The notes below the pieces were generated by a model. That model ran no database searches, was not told the DNA's origin, and worked only from the letters and a program-made list of their open reading frames with translations. From Vibrio breoganii (GTDB taxonomy: Bacteria; Pseudomonadota; Gammaproteobacteria; Enterobacterales; Vibrionaceae): 64,000 bases of DNA. Positions 1 through 6,631 of the stretch are shown here, in pieces (position 1 is the stretch's first letter; every line of letters begins with the position of its first letter). Position numbers and translations under genes: made by a program. The DNA lies in the NCBI RefSeq assembly GCF_001677275.1, contig NZ_CP016177.1:248001-312000 (forward strand), read 5' to 3'.

Positions 1-1
1 A

Positions 2-265
2 GAAACCTTCTTAGGTGCTCTGGATCTTGGACGCCAATTGCTCATTGCACTTGGCATGCACCCCCATCAAGCCTCTCGAGCCGAAAAGCACTTTAATAAA
101 TTGGATAACACTATGTTGAAAGAGTTGCTTCCTCAACACAGTGATGAGAGCAATTTAGCCTTGCGTGCCAAAGAAGCACGTAAAGAGCTAGAAGAGATCT
201 TTGATCGAGAAATTGAGAATGAGCGTCAATCGAGCAATTACTGGAACAAAAAAGATGAAGATTAA
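2..265 (+). CDS. kefB: KefB, glutathione-gated K+ efflux antiporter (C-terminal fragment)
   Basis: This is the last 87 residues of an open frame that enters from the left edge, so the start and the membrane domain are outside the window. The stretch around LGMHPHQASRAEKHF and the acidic, helix-rich tail (KEARKELEEIF) match the C-terminal regulatory extension of KefB, beyond its RCK/TrkA-N domain. KefB is an inner-membrane K+/H+ antiporter held closed by glutathione and opened by glutathione adducts during electrophile stress. The next gene, yheV, overlaps its end by 11 bases, as in the E. coli kefB-yheV-slyD order, which separates it from the paralogue KefC. Only the identity of the tail can be judged here. 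Confidence 0.85.
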   Translation, partial: ETFLGALDLGRQLLIALGMHPHQASRAEKHFNKLDNTMLKELLPQHSDESNLALRAKEARKELEEIFDREIENERQSSNYWNKKDED

Positions 266-452
266 GAAGCGATTTATTGCAGGCGCAGCTTGCCCAGAGT
301 GCAGCGATACCGATAGTTTGCGCTGGTGGGAAGAGAATAATGTTGAATGGGTAGAGTGTGTTAGCTGTGATTTCAAAGAGCAGCGTCTTCCTGCTGATCA
401 GCAAGAGCAAGTGGGTGAGCAAGACCTGATTGGGATCTTTAAACCTGAATAG
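255..452 (+). CDS. yheV: YheV family zinc-ribbon protein
   Basis: A 65-residue protein with two CxxC pairs (C13/C16 and C35/C38), the layout of a small zinc ribbon of the YheV (DUF2387) family. The role is unknown; a metal-binding accessory protein is the usual description. The frame is open further upstream, but the ATG at 255 gives the family's usual N-terminus (MKIKKRF) and overlaps the kefB stop region by 11 bases, which implies translational coupling. The synteny kefB-yheV-slyD is the same as in E. coli and supports the call more than the short sequence does. Confidence 0.8.
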   Translation: MKIKKRFIAGAACPECSDTDSLRWWEENNVEWVECVSCDFKEQRLPADQQEQVGEQDLIGIFKPE

Positions 453-538
453 CATTAAGCGCTAGCCATAGCAGAGGTTAATCTGTATTATTGCGCCTCT
501 TTTTTGAACAGTTGAATAACCAACTTTTTGGAGTGACT

Positions 539-1102
539 ATGAAAATCGACAATAACTCAGTAGTAAGCCTAGCGTATCAAGTAAAAGTTGAAGAAGGCGT
601 AGTTGTTGATCAAGCGGGTGTTGATGCACCATTGGATTATCTACACGGACACAACAACCTAGTAGTTGGTTTAGAAAAAGCGCTTGCTGGCCGTACTATC
701 GGTGATAAGTTCAGCGTAACGGTAGCTCCAGAAGAAGCATACGGTGAGCATAGCGATGCTATGGTTCAACGTGTTCCTGCTGATGTTTTCCAAGGCGTTG
801 ACCAAATCGAAGTGGGCATGCGTTTCCTAGCTGACACTGACCAAGGTCCAATCCCTGTAGAAATCACTGAAGTAGACGGTGACGAAGTAGTGGTTGACGG
901 TAATCACATGCTAGCTGGCCAAACTCTTACTTTTGACGTTGAAGTGGTAGCAATCCGCGAAGCGACTGAGTCTGAGATCGAACATGGTCACATTCACAAA
1001 GAAGGTGGCTGTGGCCACGGTCATGACCACGGTGATGATCACGAATGTTGTGGTGGCAAAGGCGATTGCGGTAAAGGCGACGATTGCTGCTCTAACGACT
1101 AA
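539..1102 (+). CDS. slyD: SlyD, FKBP-type peptidyl-prolyl isomerase and metallochaperone
   Basis: 187 residues. An FKBP fold is split by the insert-in-flap chaperone domain (about residues 70-125), followed by a His/Cys-rich tail from about 155 with repeated HGH, HDHG, ECC and DDCC clusters. SlyD is a cytoplasmic prolyl isomerase and chaperone; its tail binds Ni and other metals and helps hydrogenase maturation in E. coli. The ATG at 539 is chosen over an upstream in-frame start because it gives the canonical MKIDNNSVVSLAYQV start and has TTGGAG before it. A strong hairpin-T-run terminator follows 60 bases downstream, so the kefB-yheV-slyD unit probably ends here. Confidence 0.95.
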   Translation: MKIDNNSVVSLAYQVKVEEGVVVDQAGVDAPLDYLHGHNNLVVGLEKALAGRTIGDKFSVTVAPEEAYGEHSDAMVQRVPADVFQGVDQIEVGMRFLADTDQGPIPVEITEVDGDEVVVDGNHMLAGQTLTFDVEVVAIREATESEIEHGHIHKEGGCGHGHDHGDDHECCGGKGDCGKGDDCCSND

Positions 1103-1161
1103 GCGGTTTTTACAACCTTAATGTGCTAAAAGCGCATTTCGAGATTGTTTCGCTATAATGA

Positions 1162-1188
1162 GCCTCCCACCCAGTGGGAGGCTTTTTT
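1162..1188 (+). terminator. Intrinsic terminator after slyD
   Basis: A perfect 9-bp stem (GCCTCCCAC / GTGGGAGGC) with a CCA loop is followed by TTTTTT. It ends the slyD transcript. A TATAAT box lies directly upstream at 1154-1159; see findings. Confidence 0.85.
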
Positions 1189-1211
1189 GGTTTTAAGACG
1201 AAGGAAATGTT

Positions 1212-2153
1212 ATGCAGCCACCAATCAGTATTGCCATCCATGGCGGAGCCGGCACCATATTGCGCAGCAAAATGAGCGAACAACTTAAGCAAGAAATGCT
1301 TGCGGTATTAGAGGCCTCCGTTCGCGCCGGCTATGAAGTCTTGCAAGCCAATGGCGATGCTGCTGATGCCACGATAGCGGCAGTAAAGGTAATGGAAGAT
1401 TCACCTCATTTTAATGCAGGTAAAGGCTCTGTATTGACCCATGAAGAGTCAATTGAAATGGATGCCTCAATTATGCACGGCAAAGCCCTCAATGCGGGGG
1501 CAGTGGCTGGGATCAAAGGCATCAAAAATCCCATTGAACTTGCCAATGCCGTGATGTTGAACAGCGATCATGTGTTTTTGATAGCCGATGGCGCTCATCG
1601 ATTTGCACAGTCACAAGGCTTTGAATTTCTGGATGAAGAGTACTTTGTAACAGAGCGCAGACGCCAGCAACTGCAGAGCATGAAAGAAAAGGGCATTTTT
1701 GCCTTATCTGAGAGCAAGTACCCTGATGATAAAAAATTTGGCACTGTAGGTGCGGTTGCTCTGGATTGTTTTGGGAATCTTGCGGCTGCCACAAGTACTG
1801 GTGGCGTCACCAACAAAAAATTTGGTCGAGTAGGCGATAGCCCAATCATAGGTGCGGGTACTTATGCTGAAAACGGCAATGTAGCGGTATCGACGACAGG
1901 TGTAGGTGAGCACTTTATCCGTAAAACGGTGGCATCAGATCTTGCAGCAAGGATGCGTTATCTTAAAGAGGACGTCCACGCTGCCAGTGAGCAAGTCATT
2001 CATGGTGAACTCGAAGCTATGGGGGGAGAAGGCGGCTTGATTGCCTTGGATTCTAACGGTGATATTCACTTTGCGATGAACAGCTCAGGAATGTATCGCG
2101 CCAGCATTGATGCCCAAGGTTCTATTACCGTGAAAATCTATGCTGACGAATAA
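1212..2153 (+). CDS. iaaA: Isoaspartyl peptidase / plant-type L-asparaginase precursor
   Basis: 313 residues, the usual length for the Ntn-hydrolase asparaginase-2 family. The N-terminus carries the IHGGAGT signature, and FGTVGAVALD contains the autocleavage site, so Thr178 should become the N-terminal nucleophile of the beta chain after self-processing between G177 and T178. The TSTGG and GEGG motifs of the active site are also present. The enzyme removes beta-aspartyl residues from isoaspartyl dipeptides and has some L-asparaginase activity. AAGGAAAT precedes the ATG. It sits between slyD and slyX, which are adjacent in E. coli. It has its own space between the slyD terminator and the converging slyX gene, so it is probably transcribed alone. 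Confidence 0.9.
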   Translation: MQPPISIAIHGGAGTILRSKMSEQLKQEMLAVLEASVRAGYEVLQANGDAADATIAAVKVMEDSPHFNAGKGSVLTHEESIEMDASIMHGKALNAGAVAGIKGIKNPIELANAVMLNSDHVFLIADGAHRFAQSQGFEFLDEEYFVTERRRQQLQSMKEKGIFALSESKYPDDKKFGTVGAVALDCFGNLAAATSTGGVTNKKFGRVGDSPIIGAGTYAENGNVAVSTTGVGEHFIRKTVASDLAARMRYLKEDVHAASEQVIHGELEAMGGEGGLIALDSNGDIHFAMNSSGMYRASIDAQGSITVKIYADE

Positions 2154-2185
2154 ATAGTGGGACGTAGCGCCTTGTGCTCGCCTCT

Positions 2186-2428
2186 TTAGTAATGAGGAGG
2201 CGGTGTTTCTTCAGTGGGATCCGCTAGGTTCGAGGCATCAATATTTTTAACCTTACCCACAACATACTTCATCTGGTGCTGCATCTTCGAGATAAGGATC
2301 TGTTGCTGACTAAGGGCGTCATTGAGCTCATCGATGGTTTGTTCTTGGAATGCAGCCTTGCACTCAAGGTCATCAATCTTCTGATTGAGTTGCTGAATTA
2401 AAGTAGAAATCTCAGTCGTGTTGGACAT
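2186..2428 (-). CDS. slyX: SlyX family protein
   Basis: 80 residues from the ATG; one in-frame TTG lies just before it. The protein is almost all heptad-like helix (IQQLNQKIDDLECKAAF and onward), followed by a short Pro-rich end (TPPPHY), typical of SlyX. Its biochemical role is unknown; it is predicted to form a short coiled coil. It converges with the isoaspartyl peptidase gene, leaving only 32 bases between stops and no obvious terminator. The orientation, opposite to slyD and divergent from fkpA, is the E. coli arrangement. Confidence 0.85.
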   Translation of the reverse strand: MSNTTEISTLIQQLNQKIDDLECKAAFQEQTIDELNDALSQQQILISKMQHQMKYVVGKVKNIDASNLADPTEETPPPHY

Positions 2429-2497
2429 CAAAGCGAGCCTATAAAGTCGATAATGGCTCGCAGTTTACCCCAGATCATCATTCCCTTCATCTTTTAG

Positions 2498-2524
2498 GGA
2501 ACTATTATAAATAACTGTGTCTAA
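2498..2524 (+). promoter_or_regulatory. Predicted sigma-E promoter of fkpA
   Basis: GGAACTA (-35-like) is separated by 15 bases from TCTAA (-10-like), close to the RpoE consensus GGAACTT-N15/16-TCnnA. It lies about 170 bases upstream of fkpA, a known sigma-E regulon member in E. coli. The surrounding 265-base slyX-fkpA gap is AT-rich and holds no credible gene. Confidence 0.5.
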
Positions 2525-2693
2525 AAGCCCATCGCTCGCAATTTTACTTAGAAATGACAATAAATAGTTGTCTAGACGCAATTATAATTCGTACACTGAT
2601 CTGTAATTTGTTAATTTTAATAAGATTAACGATAAATAATCTGCACTAAAAAGTGCTCGTAGCAAATGGCGCAGCCATGATTTGGAGAACTCA

Positions 2694-3464
2694 ATGAAAC
2701 CAATGCTAAAACTTTCTCTGCTTGCAGCAACTGTTGCTCTAGCAGTAGGTTGTCAAAAAGAAGAAGCACCAAAGACAGAAACTGCAGCAGCAGCTCCAGC
2801 AGAAGCAGCAGCAATGCAATTCAACTCTGACGACGATAAAGCGGCATACGCAATCGGTGTTTCGTTCGCTACTTACCTAAAAGCAAGTGTAGAGAAGCCT
2901 CAAGAAATCGGCATTGAACTTAGCGATGAGATGGTACTTAAAGGTATTACTGATGCGTTTGGTGGTAATGCGGGTCTTAACGAAGATGAAATCCGTCAAG
3001 CTCTTGAAGGCCTTGATGCTCGCGTAAGTGAGCAAATGGCTGCTCAAGCTGCAGAGAAATCAGCAGCTGCAATCAAAGCAGGCGAAGACTTCCGTGCAGA
3101 ATTTGCTAAACAAGACGGCGTAATGCAAACAGAGTCAGGCATTCTTTACCAAGTAGAGAAGCAAGGCGACGGCGCAACACCTAAAGAAACTGACGTTGTT
3201 AAAGTGCACTATGTGGGCACACTAACAGACGGCACTCAGTTCGACAGCTCAATTGAGCGTGGCGAACCAGCGACATTCCCTCTTAACCGAGTGATTCCTG
3301 GTTGGACTGAAGGCGTTCAGCTAATGCAAGTGGGTTCTAAGTACAAGTTCGTTATCCCACCAGAGCTTGCATACGGTGACCAAGAGTCTCCAGCTATCCC
3401 TGCTAACTCAACACTAGTGTTTGAAGTTGAGCTATTGGATATTGAAGCTCCAGCTGCACAGTAA
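2694..3464 (+). CDS. fkpA: FkpA, envelope FKBP-type prolyl isomerase (probably a lipoprotein)
   Basis: 256 residues: an export signal (1-19), an FKBP N-terminal dimerisation domain rich in helix (about 40-145), and a C-terminal FKBP PPIase domain (about 160-255, with VHYVGTLTDGTQFDSS and IPPELAYG). It acts as a chaperone and prolyl isomerase for envelope proteins. The ATG at 2694 has TTGGAG 7 bases upstream; an earlier in-frame TTG lies inside that ribosome-binding region and is rejected. Unlike soluble periplasmic E. coli FkpA, the signal ends in LAVGC, with Cys20 in a lipobox-compatible context and Gln at +2. An outer-membrane lipoprotein like Legionella Mip-type proteins is therefore likely. 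Confidence 0.92.
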   Translation: MKPMLKLSLLAATVALAVGCQKEEAPKTETAAAAPAEAAAMQFNSDDDKAAYAIGVSFATYLKASVEKPQEIGIELSDEMVLKGITDAFGGNAGLNEDEIRQALEGLDARVSEQMAAQAAEKSAAAIKAGEDFRAEFAKQDGVMQTESGILYQVEKQGDGATPKETDVVKVHYVGTLTDGTQFDSSIERGEPATFPLNRVIPGWTEGVQLMQVGSKYKFVIPPELAYGDQESPAIPANSTLVFEVELLDIEAPAAQ

Positions 3465-3484
3465 GCGTTAAAAAATACTTATGA

Positions 3485-3509
3485 AACCGAGGCTTGCCTC
3501 GGTTTTTTT
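3485..3509 (+). terminator. Intrinsic terminator after fkpA
   Basis: AACCGAGGC-TT-GCCTCGGTT forms a 9-bp stem, followed by TTTTT. It separates fkpA from yheO. Confidence 0.85.
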
Positions 3510-3615
3510 GTATTTTGTTTATGACTCAGATCAGAATATTGCGGTGTTGACTCAGGCAGGACTCTCTTTTTTAAAATATTCTGATAAACTTTGACTTAAT
3601 ATTTGAATTCTGAAC

Positions 3616-4341
3616 ATGGACAAGCGCGTGAACACAGAAACTCTCGATACAGAATCGCTTTTAGAGTTGGAATCCGTTGATGTTAAGCCCTTTACGGAGC
3701 ATGACAAGATCATCCTGCGCTCATATGAGGCTGTGGTTGATGGCATAGCGAGTTTAATTGGACAATTCTGTGAGATCGTTCTTCACTCTCTAGAGGATCT
3801 CAACACCTCTGCTATCCGTATCGCCAATGGTGAGAATACCGGTCGCCAAGTAGGTTCGCCGATTACCGACCTAGCGTTGAAGATGCTGAAAGACATCGAA
3901 GGCTCTGAGCGTAATTTTTCTCGTGCTTACTTTACCCGTGCTAAAGGCGGAGTATTGATGAAGTCTATTACCGTTGCTATCCGCAATGGCGATAATCGAG
4001 TTATTGGCCTTTTGTGTATGAATGTCAACTTGGACGCACCCTTCTCTCAAGTGCTGCACTCGTTCATGCCAACAGAAGAAGCAGAAGCTGCTGCATCATC
4101 GGTAAACTTTGCTAGTGATGTAGAAGAGCTGGTGGACCAAACCGTTGAGCGCACCATTGATGAAGTCAATGCGGACAAGATGGTCTCTAACAATACCAAG
4201 AATCGTCAGATCGTTATGGAGCTGTACGATAAGGGTATCTTCGATATTAAAGATGCCATCAACCGTGTAGCAGATCGTCTCAACATCTCTAAACACACCG
4301 TTTATCTCTACATTCGTCAGCGTAAGACTGAGGAAGAGTAG
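3616..4341 (+). CDS. yheO: YheO family PAS/HTH transcriptional regulator
   Basis: 241 residues. A YheO-type PAS-like domain occupies about residues 28-140 ([17 protein letters not shown] to [14 protein letters not shown]), followed by a linker and a C-terminal helix-turn-helix (about 190-236, with [16 protein letters not shown] and [13 protein letters not shown]). The family is thought to bind DNA in response to a small ligand or stress, but target genes are not established. It is the first gene of a run in which tusD starts one base past its stop, as in E. coli, so it is probably co-transcribed with tusDCB. No strong Shine-Dalgarno precedes the ATG at 3616; a GTG at 3631 is an alternative start. 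Confidence 0.88.
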   Translation: MDKRVNTETLDTESLLELESVDVKPFTEHDKIILRSYEAVVDGIASLIGQFCEIVLHSLEDLNTSAIRIANGENTGRQVGSPITDLALKMLKDIEGSERNFSRAYFTRAKGGVLMKSITVAIRNGDNRVIGLLCMNVNLDAPFSQVLHSFMPTEEAEAAASSVNFASDVEELVDQTVERTIDEVNADKMVSNNTKNRQIVMELYDKGIFDIKDAINRVADRLNISKHTVYLYIRQRKTEEE

Positions 4342-4342
4342 T

Positions 4343-4735
4343 TTGAGCCTATCGTACACCTTAGTGGTCAGTGGCGAGGTTTATGGTGAGCAATCTAGTT
4401 TAAATGCTTACCAATTTGCTGAAGCACTGATAAAAAAGGGACACCGTTTAGTCAGCGTGTTCTTTTATCAACAAGGGGTAACGAACGGTAATGGCCTTAC
4501 CGTTCCGGCGAACGATGAGTTTGATCTAGTGTCTGCCTGGCAGCAATTGGCTGCGGAACATGGCGTGTTATTGCAAACCTGTGTAGCAGCAGCACTGCGA
4601 AGAGGTATTGTTGGCAAAGAAGAATCTGAGCAACATCAGCTTGCACAATCAAATCTTGCAGATGGTTTTGAGCAATCGGGTCTAGGGAGTTTGGCTGAGG
4701 CGCTATTGACTCAGGATAGGGTAGTGCAGTTTTGA
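4343..4735 (+). CDS. tusD: TusD, sulfurtransferase subunit of the tRNA 2-thiolation relay
   Basis: 130 residues of the DsrE-like fold, as long as E. coli TusD. Cys80 in [10 protein letters not shown] is the relay cysteine that accepts persulfide sulfur from TusA and passes it to TusE within the TusBCD hexamer. This leads to MnmA and the 2-thiouridine at wobble position 34 of tRNA-Lys, -Glu and -Gln. The start is a TTG at 4343. It is supported by the match of [12 protein letters not shown] to the family N-terminus and by AGGAAG inside the end of yheO. It lies one base after the yheO stop and overlaps tusC by 3 bases. Confidence 0.92.
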   Translation: MSLSYTLVVSGEVYGEQSSLNAYQFAEALIKKGHRLVSVFFYQQGVTNGNGLTVPANDEFDLVSAWQQLAAEHGVLLQTCVAAALRRGIVGKEESEQHQLAQSNLADGFEQSGLGSLAEALLTQDRVVQF

Positions 4736-5088
4736 AGAAGATTACCTTTGTATTTACCAGTACCCCGCACAGCACAGCGCAAGGTAGGGAAGGCCTAGAT
4801 GCCATTCTCGCGACGTCTGCGTACAGTGAGAACCTGCAACTGGTCTTTGTTGGGGATGGGGTGAGTCAGCTATTAAAACAGCAGCAACCGCAATCTATCC
4901 TTAGCCGAGATTACATCTCTGCATTTCGTTTACTGGATCTCTATGAAGTCGAAGAGGTGTATGTGTGTAGCGAAAGCCTGAATGAATTAGGCTTTACTCA
5001 GCAAGAGCTGTTCTTGGACGCAGAACTTTTAGATAGCGAAGGGATAGCACACAAGCTTGCCACTTCTGATGTCGTACTAAGGTTTTAG
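4732..5088 (+). CDS. tusC: TusC, subunit of the tRNA 2-thiolation sulfur relay
   Basis: 118 residues, a DsrF-like member of the TusBCD complex. The start is TTG at 4732, overlapping the TGA of tusD, so translation is probably coupled by re-initiation. The N-terminus ([20 protein letters not shown]) and the [12 protein letters not shown] segment match TusC. It has no relay cysteine at the TusD position and serves as a structural partner. The neighbours, tusD before and tusB 2 bases after, fix the assignment. Confidence 0.9.
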   Translation: MKKITFVFTSTPHSTAQGREGLDAILATSAYSENLQLVFVGDGVSQLLKQQQPQSILSRDYISAFRLLDLYEVEEVYVCSESLNELGFTQQELFLDAELLDSEGIAHKLATSDVVLRF

Positions 5089-5090
5089 TC

Positions 5091-5363
5091 ATGCTTCATA
5101 TTGTTTCTCGTTTACACAGCCTAGAGACTCTATCTCGCTATGTTTCAGCCAAGGACACGGTGCTATTGGTGGAAGAAGCGGTGTACGCAGCGAACCCTAA
5201 ACACAAAAAACATGCACTATTACCCTCTATTGAGGTTAAAGCGCTTCAGCCTGACCTCATAGCTAGAGGTTTGGAGAGCGTATGTGCGTCACATATCGAA
5301 GCGGTCGACTTTGCTGGATTCGTGGATCTCACGGCCGAACACAGCAAATCCATTACTTGGTAA
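5091..5363 (+). CDS. tusB: TusB, subunit of the tRNA 2-thiolation sulfur relay
   Basis: 90 residues, DsrH-like and the smallest subunit of TusBCD. The N-terminal MLHIVSRL and the DTVLLVEEAVYAA segment are typical. The ATG starts two bases after the tusC stop. The gene is last in the yheO-tusDCB run and is followed by the str promoter region 80 bases downstream. No strong terminator is visible, so some read-through into rpsL is possible. Confidence 0.88.
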   Translation: MLHIVSRLHSLETLSRYVSAKDTVLLVEEAVYAANPKHKKHALLPSIEVKALQPDLIARGLESVCASHIEAVDFAGFVDLTAEHSKSITW

Positions 5364-5387
5364 GCACTTTTCTGCGTGTTTATGTCC

Positions 5388-5436
5388 GATCTAGGCACGA
5401 TCTGATAAGGATCTGCCTACTGGTTAAAAAAGATCT
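5388..5436 (+). repeat. 11-bp-phased GATCT array upstream of the str promoter
   Basis: GATCT occurs at 5388, 5399, 5410 and 5432, i.e. at exactly 11, 11 and 22 bp. The skipped repeat unit is an A-tract (TGGTTAAAAAA). The array ends 10 bases before the -35 box of the rpsL promoter. Each copy contains a Dam site (GATC). Its function is unknown; it could be a phased protein-binding or bent-DNA region acting as an upstream element. Confidence 0.6.
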
Positions 5437-5445
5437 GTATATTTC

Positions 5446-5474
5446 TTGACACCCCCCCCATCCCCGAATAGAAT
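5446..5474 (+). promoter_or_regulatory. Sigma-70 promoter of the str operon
   Basis: A perfect TTGACA (5446-5451) lies 17 bases from TAGAAT (5469-5474). The spacer begins with a C8 run (5452-5459). The discriminator after the -10 is TTCGCGTCCC, GC-rich as in stringently controlled promoters. AT-rich DNA with an A-tract lies just upstream. The 5' leader to rpsL would be about 70 bases. Confidence 0.85.
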
Positions 5475-5549
5475 TTCGCGTCCCTAATTGCACTAGTGTG
5501 ATAGGGCTTAGATTTTTCACAAAGCTTACTTTAAGTAATCAGGAGCTAG

Positions 5550-5927
<378 letters not shown>

Positions 5928-6024
5928 TGGATTCCGTTAAGTAAGGCCAAACACTAAATTAAATTTTAATTTTGAAGAAACTGTAAAGTTTTGGATAACC
6001 TGAAGAAGACAACGGAGAATTCCT

Positions 6025-6495
6025 ATGCCACGTCGTCGCGTTATTGGTCAGCGTAAGATCCTTCCAGATCCTAAGTTCAAATCTGAACTGCTGGCAAAAT
6101 TCGTTAACATCCTTATGGTTGACGGAAAGAAATCTACTGCAGAGAAAATTGTTTACACTGCACTAGAAACTATGGCTGAGAAGTCTGGTAAAGACCACTT
6201 AGCTGTATTTGAAGAAGCTCTTGAAAATGTTCGCCCAGCGGTAGAGGTTAAATCTCGCCGTGTAGGTGGTTCAACTTACCAAGTACCTGTAGAAGTTCGT
6301 CCGGTTCGCCGTAACGCTCTTGCTATGCGTTGGTTGGTTGAAGCTGCGCGTAAGCGTGGTGAAAAATCTATGGCTCAACGCCTAGCTGCTGAAATGCTAG
6401 ACGCGTCTGAGAACAAAGGTACTGCGGTTAAGAAACGTGAAGACGTTCACCGCATGGCTGACGCTAACAAAGCGTTCGCACACTACCGCTGGTAA
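6025..6495 (+). CDS. rpsG: 30S ribosomal protein S7
   Basis: 156 residues ending in AHYRW, the short form. S7 starts assembly of the 3' domain of 16S rRNA and contacts tRNA and mRNA at the exit channel. In E. coli it is the autogenous repressor of the str operon and binds the rpsL-rpsG spacer. The 97-base gap here is similar in size, but I could not confirm the fold. ACGGAGAATT precedes the ATG. A strong hairpin follows the gene before fusA. Confidence 0.98.
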   Translation: MPRRRVIGQRKILPDPKFKSELLAKFVNILMVDGKKSTAEKIVYTALETMAEKSGKDHLAVFEEALENVRPAVEVKSRRVGGSTYQVPVEVRPVRRNALAMRWLVEAARKRGEKSMAQRLAAEMLDASENKGTAVKKREDVHRMADANKAFAHYRW

Positions 6496-6515
6496 TCCCT
6501 CGGTAATACCTTTAG

Positions 6516-6538
6516 TGCAGCGAGCTTTGCTCGCTGCA
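6516..6538 (+). terminator. Attenuator-like hairpin between rpsG and fusA
   Basis: TGCAGCGAGC-TTT-GCTCGCTGCA is a 10-bp perfect stem followed by a loose T-rich stretch (TTTCTCTATTTTT). It could act as a partial terminator that lowers fusA-tuf transcription relative to rpsL-rpsG, or as an RNA-processing barrier. The T-run is interrupted, so full termination is unlikely. Confidence 0.5.
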
Positions 6539-6631
6539 TTTCTCTATTTTTCAGAAAGGAAAAATAGGGTCTATTCATATTTTTAAAGCTCTTTTTAAAA
6601 TATTAATAGTCCCTAATAAGAGGATACAATC

